Assembly (NCBI GenBank): GCA_963969345.1
Contig: OZ017766.1
Span: 2,294,001-2,358,000, forward strand
Length of the DNA: 64,000 nucleotides
Source of the DNA: Turbatrix aceti
Taxonomy: Eukaryota > Nematoda > Chromadorea > Rhabditida > Panagrolaimidae
Reading direction: 5' to 3'
Positions 22,782-35,199 of the stretch are shown piece after piece. The notes beneath the pieces were generated by a model. It was not told the DNA's origin. It worked only from the letters and a program-made list of their open reading frames with translations, and did not search any database. Position 1 is the stretch's first letter, and each line of letters starts with the position of its first letter. The position numbers were made by a program, and so were the translations under genes.

Positions 22782-23424
22782 AACTGTTCCGGCTGTCGTT
22801 GATTATCTGAAATGACGTAGTTAAAATAAAATGAAATCGAGGGATCCGAGCGAAGACGTCAACGTAAACAGTGAGTCACCTGATGCGAGTAAAAAATGAA
22901 TCAATCACGAGCTGGCTACGGACACAAAGCCAACCTAAATAATTGTGCAATAAATGTACTTCGACCGCTTTTGGGATACTTAGAAGCAAGGTATACATAC
23001 AATAGAAATCAGAAAGGTAGGCGCTACCGACCAGTTTTGAGATTACGTTCTCGCAAGATTACTCACCAGAGTATCGTAAGTAGACAGCGCCTGTCTGAGG
23101 CAACTCTTTTGTTATATACACGCAGCAACACAACTCAAAAAACATTTCGCTCTGATGGCAACAACAAAAACTCCAAAAACCAAACAGTAAACAGAAATAA
23201 TGAAAGTGTACGATAAATACAAAATCGTCAACACGATTGTTACGCGTGCGCGTCGGAGTCTGTATGAGTCCTCCCAACGCGAATATTCTTTGCTGTCTTC
23301 GTGTTCACTTTTTCCCAAACTCAACGTTGTTCTTCTCTTTTGCTCCGTTTTTGCCGGTTTTGTCGTGTTTTTCCTTCCAATTTCTTTGTTTTTTGATTAC
23401 GCTTCGTTTTCTTGTAGGTAGTCC
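22782..23424. other. Divergent spacer upstream of RpS25
   Basis: AT-rich, 0.64 kb, between divergent start codons. An acceptor-like TTTTCTTGTAG at about 23407-23417, 7 bases before the RpS25 ATG, could be a spliced-leader site or the end of a 5'-UTR intron. No other feature is recognised. Confidence 0.45.
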
Positions 23425-23851
23425 ATGCCGCCAAAGACATCAAAGAAGGCCGATACCAAGCAGGGCAAGGCCAAGCCCTCCGGAGGTGGCGGAAAGGCCA
23501 AGAAGAAGAAGTGGTCGAAAGGAAAGGTGCGCGACAAGCTTGTGAACGCTGTCCTTTTTGACAAGCCCACGTACGACAAGTTTGTCAAGGAAGTAAGTTA
23601 CTTCATTCAGCTTTTGCTATAATTTTAGCACTTGTCCATTCGGTTTTATATGGATTTTATCAAATATTTTGCTTCAGATCGTTACCGTCAAACTCATCAC
23701 CCCGTCTGTTGTTTCGGAACGTTTCAAGATCCGTGCTTCTCTTGCGGCCCACGCTCTTCGGCAGCTTCATGCCAATGGCCTCATCAAGCCCGTCGTTCTT
23801 CACAGCCGTCAACTGGTCTACACCCGCGCTACGAAGGTTGCTGATGAATAA
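23425..23851 (+). CDS. RPS25: 40S ribosomal protein S25 (eS25)
   Basis: Small-subunit ribosomal protein. Exon 1 (23425-23592) encodes the Lys-rich N-terminus [13 protein letters not shown] and [20 protein letters not shown]. An 85-bp intron (GTAAGT...GCTTCAG) separates it from exon 2 (23678-23851), with [34 protein letters not shown] and QLVYTRAT. Length (about 113 residues) and order match the eS25 family throughout. The gene is complete. Confidence 0.97.
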
Positions 23852-26391
23852 GTTTGTTGGTTTTTTATCGAAGATTTCGTTGTTCAATGGTTTTTTATAA
23901 ACCGTTTAAATAATAACGCACATTTGATGACTTCTTTTGCCTTCCCCTGGTACAAAATGGGCTTCAATTTTCGGTGTTATCCGAATCGAGTTATCTGGTT
24001 TGTTGATTTGTACGGGTTGCAAAAACGTCAAATTGCGATGCTTTATCGTAGTCGGGAGCTGTGAGCTTTGATGGTGTCGTAAACTTCCGACTGTTATGCT
24101 AGTTTCTGTGTTTTCTCTGATAAGCATAGGTACAGTAAGTGTTTTAGATGCTTATGCCGTGCGCTAATGGTTGTAAATGACACTCAAAATATTATTTGAA
24201 CAGTTTACAACTTTAATATCAGTCGGTTCATTGAAACACGAAGGACAAACCATAACAGTTATTTCATTTACCGGTTTGCCATATTCAAATTGACGTTTCT
24301 GCTTGGATATATGAAGGCACAGTTTATTGAAAAACACCGGTGATAACATTTGTCATACTATATATGCAGTTTTATGCATCAGATAAGTCAGTGGCACTTG
24401 TCGCACAAGTTTGGCATCTTGATTTTCAGTTTTAAATACCCAAGTTTGGTTGCTGATTGTTCGGTTCTGGTTGAGTTCAGTGAAAAGCATAAGAACCCGC
24501 CGCGGGCCGGTCCGGAAATTTTAGGACGGCTAGCAGCCTGATTTTGAAGCCGGTTTTATGCCTTGGTTCAGTAGTCATTTAGATAACTGTCTCAGCCGAG
24601 TGAAAACCAGTGTTCCAATTTAATTAGAGAAAATTTGAGTCCGACCTTCGATTCGGAGTCGAGATTAGACTCTTTCATCTTCGACTCTGAACAAAAAATG
24701 CTCAAACACAACATTTTACCCTAAAAAGTGCATTTTTTTCAAAAAAGTCGCGATTCCTTTCTACAAAAACATCGACTCCGACTCTGAGTTAGAGTCGACT
24801 CCCGAGTCGAAGCCGGTGGAACACTGGTGAAAACGGGTGCGCGGATCTTTGAGAGATGGCTCTCTCCCTCATATTGAGCATTTGTTGCTTTTTCGTTGGA
24901 TGCATTGGTGGGGTGTTGTAACTGTGAGTTTTACAGCCGGCACGTTCCCTGGCCTGAACTGTTGGCAGTGATTTTGTGATGACAGATTAGCGCAGTAATT
25001 ATGGATTACCCGGTCATTTGGGACAATTCATTTATCACCGTTGCCTGTCGAAATGAGGATTTTGACACACAAGAATAACGAGGATAAGAAGAGGCAGAAA
25101 CTGCCGTCACATTCACTCCCTCGCATTCAAAGTTTTTTTTAATAATTTCGAGCGCGGATTAGCAAGCAGTTAACAACTTTTAAGTCCGCGATTACCTGGA
25201 TGACTTGCGAGGGTGGATTCGCGAGTGATGCCTTTGACGAGAAGCGAATTACGCTTTCTTTTGACTTTTCAAAATTACTGCTTATCTTTTTGTGCATAAT
25301 TCTTGTTCTTTGGCGCGTTTTTAGGACGGCATTTGTAATGATTCAAAAATAAAGTCTAATATTTTTTTTGAGGTCCTGACTTGCTTGGATACTTGGCAGT
25401 TTGCTAACGCTAATAACTTGTTTTTTTTGAGAGGAAGTCGTGCATATTGTTGTAGAACAGGGAGTGTAACAGGTGTATGCCAGGGAATGCGGCCAATTTG
25501 TACCTGTGTTGTTAGGCGGCAGGCTCAAAGTGAGGATTCCGGTTCACACTCGATTGCCGAGCGAATTGGTTGACAAGTTGACCGCTGTTCACCTTTTCGG
25601 CACGGTACTCTCTGGCTTGCAATTTTACGATTACGAGCTGTGATTTGCCACCACCGTGCCGCAGACAAGCACGCGGTCTGCCACCTTTGTGCGAAGTGGC
25701 TTACACTTCCACCCCGAGTCGCAAAAACAACGCTGGCGGCGGCCGGGCGAATGACAAATTGGTTGGTGATGATTTGACAGTTGCGGGAGAGACAAATTGA
25801 GGCGAGAACAACGACCTAAGGCAAACATTTGTGTTGCACCCTCCGGCTGCACAAATGTTTAGAGAAGAGACTGTAGCCGGGCGATCTTGACTCGGATTAG
25901 CCCGGTCGTGTCCTGGCCGGCCGTGATTAATTGATCGTGCTTAATCGCTGCTCTGCCGGCAACACGAGCATCAAGCCCCTCGCTGCCTGCACGCGCGCGT
26001 GAATTACACATCTAATTAACCGGCGGCGATCATCTCGCAATCGAATCGAATTTATCTAATGCAAATTCGCCCGTCAGGTGGATACGGTGGATGCAGTGTC
26101 AATTTTAATTCGATCTTGTTAATTGACAGCTTTTTTACGCTGTTTATCTTTTTGCTATCCAACAAACTGACAAGACAAGGATAAGAGAGTTTAATTGGTG
26201 CAAGAAATCATGTCTTCACAACTGACAAGTGAAATGGAAACAATACACAATCACAAATGCAAGGAGGGCCTGAGATGACGTTCGATCGGGTTCATATGTC
26301 TAGCTGGCTATCTGAGGAAGTTCTACGGTACCGCTCGTCGCGAGGCGAGCAGTCACCGGCCCGTAGGGGGAGGGAGCCCTGATCGCTCCGA
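23852..26391. other. Gene-poor region 3' of FoxD, with one MITE
   Basis: 2.5 kb of AT-rich DNA without a credible coding frame. It contains a 219-bp hAT-type element (24608-24826). Homeodomain-type motifs occur between about 25900 and 26130 (several TTAATTG/CTAATTA sites) with a perfect octamer ATGCAAAT near 26060. These may be control elements of the forkhead gene. Confidence 0.4.
24608..24826. mobile_element. hAT-type MITE, 219 bp
   Basis: The element starts CAGTGTTCCA and ends TGGAACACTG, a perfect 10-bp terminal inverted repeat of the CAGTG type usual in hAT transposons. It is flanked on both sides by GTGAAAAC (24600-24607 and 24827-24834), an 8-bp target duplication, also the hAT hallmark. 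The interior has inverted GAGTC/GACTC-rich subterminal repeats and an AT-rich centre. It has no coding capacity and is non-autonomous. Confidence 0.88.
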
Positions 26392-27426
26392 CTACCGCGT
26401 CTCGGCCGCCGGCTCCGGCGACGCCGACGAGTCCTTGCTTTCCGTCACCTTGCCGTTGGCAGCCGCGGCCAGCAGCGCAGGCGGAATCTGGCAGCCCGCG
26501 AACAGCGCCGGCAGACAGTGACTCTGCAGGAAGGACTGCGGGAAGCCCGGCGGGTGATTCATGTTGGGACCCACCCCTCCGGGCTGGAGGCCGAACATGT
26601 TCTGCTGGAGGAAGGTCACTGGGGGCAGGAAGACGGGCGGGAAGAAACCCGGCATCTGAGGCATCTGCGGCCTGTGCGCAGCCATCGCAGAAGCCATCGC
26701 GGCGATCGGATGGACGGAAGACATCTGATGCATGCCGTGCGATGGCGACTGGCGCTTGAAGCGCTTCCTACGCCGCAGAAAAGAACCGTGGTCGAACATG
26801 TCCTCCGCGCCAGGATCGAGCGCCCAGTAGTTGCCCTTGCCGGGGTTGCCGGGCTCGCGTGAGATCTTGACGAAACAGTCGTTCAGCGACAGGTTGTGCC
26901 GTATCGAATTCTGCCACTTGGGAAACGTCTTGCGGTAGTACTCGAACTTTTTTGTGATGTAGTCGCAGATCTGGGACAGCGTGAGTTTCCGCTCCGGGGA
27001 GTTAACGATGGCCATGGCGATGAGCGCGATGTAGGAGTAGGGGGGCTTGGCCGACGAGGATCTGAACAAACCGAGTTTTTAAAGCGATCTTTGACAGCAA
27101 AGAACTCACTTTGACTTTTTTCCGCTGCCTCCTTCGCCACCGTCGTCCTCGGCGTCGCTGAAGTCGCCCGAGCTGCCGGCCTGATCGGCGGAGTCGTCCG
27201 AGAGGGGGCTGATGGATCTGTTGGGGAATTCTTCGTTCTCGGTCGCGTTCACAATGGTTTCTTCTTCCGAGGAGAGTTTGGCCCGCTTCGCTGCGACAAC
27301 GTCTTCCGCGTCGTCGGGCGCCTGCGACCCAGACGCCGCTTCCCACCGGACGTCACTCTTGCGTTTATTGTTGGAGACGTCTGACCTGGCTGAAGGCTGC
27401 AGGATCTCTGCCATGGAGTATCCCAT
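26392..27426 (-). CDS. Forkhead transcription factor, FoxD class (UNC-130-like)
   Basis: DNA-binding transcription factor. ATG 27426 ([10 protein letters not shown]) starts an acidic N-terminal exon rich in Ser, Asp and Glu. A GTGAGT...TTGTTCAG intron near 27064-27112 joins in frame to the complete forkhead domain: [55 protein letters not shown]. The flanking [14 protein letters not shown] is the signature that separates FoxD from FoxG and other classes; the C. elegans member is unc-130, involved in neuronal fate and migration. The C-terminal region is Pro/Met/Ala-rich and ends SPEPAAETR. An acceptor-like AACTTCAG lies 15 bases before the ATG. The gene sits between long gene-poor flanks, as expected for a developmental regulator. 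Confidence 0.93.
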
Positions 27427-30400
27427 GGCTGCGGATTGCTTGATCCTGAAGTTATCGTCGTAATTTTTTTGTTTTTTAACGCGTTGATAAGCGATGTCAG
27501 TAGCACGCGAGATAAAGCGCAAATAATGATAGAAAGTGATTGGGGGCTCGGTTGAACGTTTGTGTTGGGGGAACCAACTTTAGGTGGCTTAAAAAAAGTC
27601 TGTCTAGAAGGGACATATTTAGGCATTGAATGACACTTCGGGCTTCCGATAACGATACATCTATCGTTTCCCAAAAACGGACTACAGTATGACAACACGG
27701 ATAGAAAAACACGTCTTCATCCAACGCAAGATAAATTCATTGTGGCGGATTCTTCAAATCTTTAAAGAAGACAAGCAATAATAAGTACATGGGTAATCCG
27801 CTATCACAAAAGACATGTAAAGTCAATTGCCGCTTTTTTTGACAGCATCGGATTAAATCGCGAAACAAAGGCGCGTGATACGCGGAAAACACCGTTTGAC
27901 ATACAAAATTGTGGTCGGGCATCCAAAGTGGCGATGACGCGGAGGAAGTACACGAGCAGACATCACCAGCATGTCTCACATCAGTGCCAGTATTTTTTTA
28001 TGGCCATTGTCCTGATTCGTCGCACGGAAGCAGCCAGCTCAGCAGTCCCTGTTATCAACGGTCCCGGAGTTGACAAAAAAGGCACCAGCGACAGGGGCAG
28101 GTAAGTGCAGGTATAAAAAAAACGATTGGTGAATTTATCACCGACGGGAGCAAAAACAAACTGACATGAAAACTGCGTTTATTATTTTTGATAGCCGTGT
28201 AATCTGGCACCTGGTGTCCCGGATACGGTAAATGTTAAATATTTGCATTGCGTATGGTAATCCGGGCCATTACGGTGGCGACGGCCAACTTCAAACACTG
28301 AGGAGGGGCACATTAATTTTTTGAAGACGCGAATGAGCGGAAATTAAGTTGCGTCGTAAAAAAAGTCGGGCACGGCGTTAAGTTAGAAATCAACGTCAAG
28401 GCGTCAAATTCGACAGCTTGAGTGGCCGCTAAGCGGGGGATTAGCTGGCATGAAATCAGATAAGGCACTTGCTGGCGGTGTTTGTGTACAGAAATGCGTG
28501 ATTGCAGGTGTCGGTTATTGTACGCAAGCACAACGCCCCAACCAGGTTGAAATAGCGGCCGTTACCTGGTTATCAGGAATGATTGACTGGCTACCAGGAC
28601 GCGTCTCGTGCCGACAGACGGCAGCCTAGCCCGTCCGTCACCGGGGGCGATCAAGAGTCGAACGCAATCGGTTAAGCAAATTAACAAGAAAAACTCGGAA
28701 GGTGTCAATCGAGAGCGAGACGCGATAAAACGGTAGGAAAAGTCGCCAGGATAACAAATAAATAATTGCGTTGATCCAAAGTTGATACCGGTCAGAAACC
28801 AGGCGCATCATCGCCGCCAAGTGCATCTAAACGTATACGCGTACGCGGGAGAGATGGGATGTCGATGGCGGATGTTATGTCCGGCAGCAGTCAATCCGGC
28901 GACGCTCGCACGCCCCGCCCCGCCCGGCTACGGAGCAAGACATTGGCTGGCTGGCGATGCCGGGACCTGGGCTGGCCCAGGCTCACTCACTCTCGCACTG
29001 AGACACATTCTACGTACATATTTATATGAGCGGGCAAAACATTTTTCTGACACCGCGGGATTTGCTATCAAAATCACCGCCGACAACCGACAATTTGTCG
29101 GTGTTGCGAAAATTGTTGATATTAAATTGTTTCTGGTCAGGTAAGTTGGCTCTCGAGAGAGTGCAAGCAGGTGAGGTGCCGTGGGGCAAAAAACATCCGA
29201 GCCAGCCCGACAGACACAAAGCAGTGTGCCGTTTTTGAAAATTTAAATCAAAGAATCGTATTCACCCCGTTTTTTTCACATTTCTAAAAAAATGGGTAAG
29301 AAAAATGTGCCCCTTTTCAATACACGTTAGCAAAAAGTTCGCGCTACTGTATGCGACGCAGAATGAGAGACGACAATTTTTGTTACGACAGCTTGTTCAA
29401 AGGCATTGTTTTGAAATTTACAGATTGTATCGCGTCAATTTGTCAGTTCGAATTTATAGTTGCTTTGTTGATTTTCGCTGGCGGGCAGAGGAGGAGAGTG
29501 CTGCCCGGACAAGCATGGGGCGACTGAACACGCGCCCTCGAGGCGCTGGCTACGGTAGAAAGTCTACCTGGAAGAGAAATGATCACCGCCACCACCCGGG
29601 TGGCCCGGGATCCGAGGCTTGATTGCAACTTAATTTCATGCCCTGGCCGGCGGAGGAGTGCGCCTGCCGATCGGCGAGACCAAAGCGCCCGCCGGGTCAC
29701 GACTGGTTAGCTGCCTGGTTACGAGCAACTGTTTATGCCAGCAGAGCGGCGGTGATTAGTCGGAGCTACCAGGGGTCAGCGTGAATCTGCCGAGCGCAGG
29801 CCGGGCGTTGTGCAAACAAACACGAAAGCATCAAAGCAGGACGTGGCTGTCGGCAGCAACGGTGAGCAGGGGCCGGCACACTGCTCGGCGAGGGCGTTTT
29901 TCGGGATGCCATTGAATTCGCATCCACCCCCGTCTAATCGCCTGGTAAGCACCCCCAGGCTACGCCGTGTCTTACAATAATCCGAGTTTGCCAACAGAGC
30001 CTTTGCAAAAAGTAGTGCGTTTTTTCCCGACATCGTAAGCAGGCACTTGAGAAGAGCAAGTTGAGAATACGGCAATTAGCGCGCAACATCGTTGAGCAGC
30101 TACCAAATAAAAAGAGCTAATCGTCCGATCCGACGCCGATAAAGTGGGGTGCTAATCCGTCTCGAATTTTTTATTCACGATTACATCCGCCTCCATCACC
30201 CCCGATTGTTCGAGACAATGGCCGTGTTGTCCTGCTGGTGGTGCCGTGGAGCGCATTACGGTCGGTCTCGCGCAGGCCACTCGAGAAGGGTAAGTGAAAC
30301 CCCATCCCGCGCCCAAGGCGAGATTGACTGTCGTCACAGGTAAAACATTTGCACTCGACGACCAAGATGAGCGGTGCGCGGACCGGGCATTTGGCACCTA

Positions 30401-32061
30401 ATCGCTTTTTGATGATCGCAAACCTGTCAGGGACGACAAATTGTGTATATCCGCCGATTGGGCGGGCAGCCTCCAAAGGCTTCTTGCTGGCCGACAGGAA
30501 CAAGGTGATGACCACCCCAGATCTCTATCGGATGAGATGTGCGACGTCGAAAAAAAAGTTGACGAGTTCGGATTAACTAATACGCTCAAGTTGACAAGCA
30601 GTCCGATCGGACCTCCCGAAGTACAGTAACGGTTACAAACTTGTTGTCACCGAAGAAACAGACCACAACAACGATTTGGCAAGGGGCAGGCACGGATTGC
30701 GAGGTGTTGTTGGTCGACAGCCAGCCCCGGCACTCAAGATGAACCCGGCGCTCAAGAAAACACTTTTAATCGATTTAAATTTTCCGATTTTGGCCCTGTT
30801 CTCAAAAACCAGCCGCTAATCGACAAACCTGATTTTGCTCAAATCAACTCGGATAACGTTACGCGTAAAATTTATCCACGAGAATCGACTCGTGCGTTTT
30901 TGCGATTATCCGACGCGCCACGCACCTGATTTCGACTGTCAACTTAAAAACATCACACCAAGGGCACAAGAAAATTCGGATGAAAACTTAATTGAATTGC
31001 TTGCAGCGAAGCAGGCGACAGTTGGCCGCGCGAAGAGGCACTCTTACGCGCGGGCTATGGCGTGAGAAGCGTCGGGTCGATAAAAGATGTCCTCGCCTGC
31101 ACTGCCCGGGTTACGGTAGGCCAACTCGCACGGATTCCTAGATGGACGGATAAGAAAGAGGCGACGCGTCAACACGCAGTTCATCTGTCAACATTATTTT
31201 TGGCGCGTGAAAAAGCTATCGTATGCCACCTAGAAAAAAAAACTTTTCAAAAATGCGAGCAAAATAACTTTAAAGCTTGAAAAAAACCTAGATAAGTGAT
31301 TCCATGTTCACAGACAACAAACAGAAACACACTTTTTTTAGCCGTGTCATTACGCGCCAGAAAAAAATGTAAGTAATCTACTTTTTTTGAGTTTACCCAA
31401 AATTATCGAGAACTAAATGGTTTTTATGCAGACGACAAACGCATCGAATTAGCGCGGTTATCGGGAAGACGCCGCGTTTCCGTGTTCCCCCTGGCGTCCC
31501 GTAGATCGACACTGTCACCAGCCATGATAGAAATGCGATCTGATGCATTCCACACCGAAGAAGGCCGGCCGGGGAGCGTTTCACAAAGTTATGAACCGCA
31601 TCAAAGAGCAATAAATTCCGGGCAGAGTGCCGAAAGTTGCGCGGATCTGGCCATATTGGCGCTTTGATGACGCAAGCTGTTGCGCGCACTGTAATTACGG
31701 TCGCGATGAGGTCACGACAGAAATACACGCGAGTCTCGCAAGACAGACAGTTAGTTCAGTCCGTAAAACTGAGCCAAGGACGCGGAACGCAAAATTGTCA
31801 TCGCTCGCTGCTACGTGCGGAGGAGACGACACGAGTGTGACGCGGCCGGGTGGAATCGCTCCTAGGAGAGGACAATGAGAGGCACACTTCCGGTTGGCAT
31901 TAATCTCATTGCCGGCGTGGATCGCCGCCAAATCCGACAGCCGTGAGAGCGCCGCATCCGCCGCGCAACTGTTGCCATCGTCCTGGCTGCTGTGCACTGG
32001 CATACTATTTTGCGCAGATCCGAAATGTTTCTATTTATTAACCGGTGGCATCGAGAATCGA
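27427..32061. other. 4.6-kb gene-poor region upstream of FoxD
   Basis: No open frame on either strand looks like protein, and no RNA gene is recognised. TAATCC/TAATCG-type homeodomain core sites (either orientation) recur about a dozen times from 27790 to 30910. The region lies upstream of FoxD and 3' of the PDZ gene, so it most likely carries FoxD regulatory DNA. This is inferred from position and motifs only. Confidence 0.45.
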
Positions 32062-33076
32062 TCACGATCCAATCCGCTTGGGGGTCACTCGGAGCGGCTT
32101 GGGGCTGGGGTCGAACTCGATCGGCTGCTCGTCGGGAGCCATTTCCGGCACGTTAATGTGCCCTCCGGTGCCGGCCGGCAGAGGGCCATCATCCTTGGTC
32201 ATCTTCAAGATCGATGCCGGTGCGGGCGTCGTGAAGAAGGTCTTGTTGGCCTCCATGATAGCCAGGACGTCGGGGGGAAGCGGAATGTCGAAGTCGGGCA
32301 GTTTGGGGTTTGCGGACGGCGGCTTTTTGGCTGGCGTGCCGGTGGTCTGCACGATTTGACGGTGCACGGTGAGTTTGACTTTGTTGGTTGCGTTGACGCT
32401 GTCCATGATGGCCCTCTTGGCAATTCCCTTTTCCGCGACGCTCTGTCCGTTGACCATGATGAGGTGGTCGCCCGGCTTCAGCGTCTGGCTCGCCAGCGTG
32501 CCGGACTCAACCATCGACAAGATGACGCACTTGGCCTTGTCGTGCGTCTGGTAGACGAGAATGCCGATGGGCATGCCGCCTGTGCGCCAGCGCATCTCGA
32601 ACTCGTAGGCCTCTGTGTTAGGCCTTGGCGCGGGCAGCACGGTCGTCACGCAGGTGCAGTACTCGTCCCGCTTCAGGGTGATCTTGAGCTTGCCCGGACG
32701 GGCCATCTTCAGGAAATCTCCCGTGCTTGACAACTGCACGCCATTGATGGAGACGATGACGTCCCCGACGTAGAGCTTGCCGAGCATGCAGCTGTTGGGC
32801 AGCAGCTTGGCCACCTTGGGCGGATTCTCGTTGGACACCGTGACGCCGATCGTCATGTTCGGACTGACGTCGATTTCAATCGTGGATTCGACGAGGTTGT
32901 TGTTGATCGAGCAGCTCGGGGCTGAAAACGCGCTGGTCAAGGTTAGGCTGGCTGAAGGACTCACCATTGCTGGGCGAACTGGCGGAGTTGTTGGAAGGCG
33001 ACTTCGAACTTTGAACTCCGGCGACAACGCTGGAATTGGACACAATGCTGGAGGTGGACTTGACAGGAGATGACAT
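32062..33076 (-). CDS. Tandem-PDZ protein
   Basis: Two exons: 33076 to about 32961 (MSSPVKSTSSIVSNSS..., Ser/Asn-rich) and about 32917 to 32062, joined by a 43-bp GTGAGT...TTTTCAG intron that preserves frame. PDZ1 lies around VSPNMTIGVTVSNENPPKV, CMLGKLYVGDVIVSING and GKLKITLKRD. PDZ2 has GGMPIGILVYQ, VESGTLASQTLKPGDHLIMV, NGQSVAEKG and VKLTVHRQ. The carboxylate-binding GLGF-type loops are divergent (MTIGV, MPIGI), a pattern seen in nematode-specific small PDZ proteins. The C-terminal 90 residues are Pro-rich. No membrane segment or catalytic domain; probably a cytosolic scaffold. Complete, about 325 residues. Confidence 0.82.
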
Positions 33077-33452
33077 GGCTTCGCTTTCGTTGCAACGAGA
33101 AGGAATGACGACTCGATAGTTGTCAAGTGAGCGGCGCTGCTATGGCGCAGTTCATGCCAACACATATCAAATGCAAAATTTCAATGTTGTGCAAAATATA
33201 TATTTTCTGCTGTTCACGTGATTTTAATTTTTGTCTTTAGCCTTGCGCTAAAATAAAGGGGTGTTGGAATTTAAGTTGAAGCGTTTGAACTCGTCAGCAT
33301 GCTTCACGGACTAGAAGAACCGGGTCCTAACCGGCCATTACGGCAGTTGCGTGCTTCTCAGGGCGCAGACCACAACACGCGCCCCCTTATCAGTGCCTCA
33401 GCTAGTCCACAAGTTAATTTCATCGAGTCACAATCTTCACAACACTGCCACC
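33077..33452. other. Divergent spacer, PDZ gene / interrupted receptor
   Basis: 0.38 kb between divergent start codons. No gene seen. ACTGCCACCATG gives the receptor ATG a favourable context. Confidence 0.45.
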
Positions 33453-33673
33453 ATGCAGCTGGTCTACGGTGATTTCCAGCTGGCGGCTTATGTCGCGATC
33501 AGCGTGCCCTCGCTGCTGCTGTGCCTCGTGACCTCGGCGGTGCTCTGGCACACGTCCGACCGCCATCTGCGGACTTTTTTCTTCCAACTCTACGCCTGCC
33601 TTTTGCTGGTGTGCGTTCCGTTCTTCGGCACGCATGGCTTCCTCGGCCACTGCTTCGGGGCACCGCTTATGCA

Positions 33674-34509
33674 CAGCATTCACTTTCGCGTCAATCGAGC
33701 GTGAAAATGCATTCATTCGCGCATATAGTGTTGACTTTGGCAGCTTCGCGCATTGGCATTTTTAAATTGTTAGTGACGGCATCTGCTACAATGACTAGAG
33801 CAAGTCCTGAACTTTCAAACAAGCCACCAACGGCACGAAAACGTTGATTTTTGGCACAGATATAGTGATTTCCAGTTTCGATTTTAAATCGTCGATTGCA
33901 GCCGTTTAAGGCTACAACTGAACAATCGGGTCAGCAGAAAGTTCCATCAGGTTGGTATCTGTCGATATAGCCAAGGGCCGTTTGCTGAACATCAAAGAGG
34001 ACCGAGATTCCTCACATAAACTGTTTTACCCTATAAAAACGATCTGTTTGCTTTTTGTGCTCATGCAAAATTGGAGAACTTTCTTTTTAGGAGTGCGTGT
34101 TTTTGATAATTTGTGCAAATGCGTGCGCATTTTTATAGGGTAAAACAGTTTTTGTGAGGAATCTCGGTCCTATTCGATGTTCAGCAAACGGCCCTTGGCT
34201 ATATCGACTGACACCAACCTGATGGAACTTTCTGTTGACCCGATTGTTCAGTTTTAGCCTTACACGGCTGCAATCGACTGCTCAAATTTTTTACTTGAAA
34301 AGGCTGCAACTATGGCAAAACTGAACATTTTTAGGTCATCGAGGGCTTGTTTGGAAGTTCAGGACATGTCTTATTCAATACCCTAGATGCCATCTCTAAG
34401 AATTCAAAAATGCCATTGCACGAAGCTGCCAAAGTCAACACTATAAGTGCGAATGAACGCGCTCATTTTTTTTTCGATTGTCGCAAAATAAGGGGAAAGT
34501 GAATGCTGT
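33674..34509. mobile_element. Foldback (long-TIR) DNA element, 836 bp, 9-bp target duplication
   Basis: The two halves are imperfect inverted copies: arms about 33674-34040 and 34130-34509 around an approximately 90-bp loop. The ends read CAGCATTCAC and GTGAATGCTG. The inner parts match best, for example the arm segments around 33985-34040 and 34130-34190. Both sides are flanked by GCTTATGCA (33665-33673 and 34510-34518), a 9-bp duplication. Long TIRs with a 9-bp duplication are characteristic of Mutator-like (MULE) elements. No transposase is encoded, so it is non-autonomous. It sits inside the receptor coding sequence. Confidence 0.88.
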
Positions 34510-34528
34510 GCTTATGCAGCGCTTCATT

Positions 34529-35199
34529 TAGTGTTTATCTGATACCGTTTTTTTGATATCATGATCTGATCTGATACTTAAAAAAAGTATCATGATCTGA
34601 TACTGATATCAGGTTGAAGGAAAAAAAACGTGCCTGACTGATAGTAACCTGATATCAGGCTGATATCATGATATCAGTCTGATATCGTGATATCTGTCTG
34701 ATATGAAAAAAATCCCACAAAAAATCTCAAATTCAATTTCATTTGAATAAATAACATGCATTGTCGTCGTTTAGAAAAACTAGTAAAAAAAGTGAATCTT
34801 CAAAATCTCTCAAGAGAATTTCTCCGGAGAATATCCGGAGATTCTTTCGGGTAAAAAAAATTTCGCAGAAGATTTCAGTGTTCAAAAATAAAAAATAACG
34901 AAAAAAATGACGGTAAAACCTAGTTTTTATACTCCGGAGATTTTTTCACGGATTGTAATCTCTCGCGAAATTTTGCCACACTGCTTTAAACCCGCTTTTT
35001 GTTGTTGCTTCCGTTTTTTTGATCGAGATATCAGTATCATGATACTTTTTTCTGAGATCATGATACTGACTGATATTGATTTTTGCTATCATGATATCAT
35101 GTTGACCTTTCAAAATTCTTGCCTGACTGATACTGATCTGATATCAGTATCAGTATCAGACCCTGATATCAGGCTAAACCTGATATCAGATAAACACTA
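34529..35199. mobile_element. hAT-like non-autonomous element, 671 bp, 8-bp target duplication
   Basis: Terminal inverted repeats are TAGTGTTTATCTGATA and its complement TATCAGATAAACACTA, flanked by GCTTCATT (34521-34528 and 35200-35207). The 8-bp duplication and TAGTG-type terminus point to the hAT superfamily. Both subterminal zones (34530-34700, 35020-35190) are packed with palindromic TGATATCA/ATCATGAT units in both orientations, like transposase-binding subterminal repeats. The centre is AT-rich and non-coding. GT at 34531-34532 and AG at 35199-35200 fall exactly where splicing would keep the receptor frame. Confidence 0.85.

Noticed and set aside
24425..24450. Sequence resembling nematode spliced leader SL1 (ACCCAAGTTTG core)
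   Set aside because: Only about 18 of 22 positions match, the leader's 3' end lacks a proper GT donor context, and no convincing SL-RNA stem structure follows; treated as chance or a decayed copy.
26392..27426. Forkhead gene first read as FoxG
   Set aside because: DMFD followed by [13 protein letters not shown] after the forkhead domain is the FoxD signature.
34529..35199. Calling the TGATATCA-rich stretch a simple satellite or a Tc1/mariner element with TA duplication
   Set aside because: The TA at each edge is part of the inverted repeat; the longer GCTTCATT match gives a proper 8-bp duplication, which fits hAT better.
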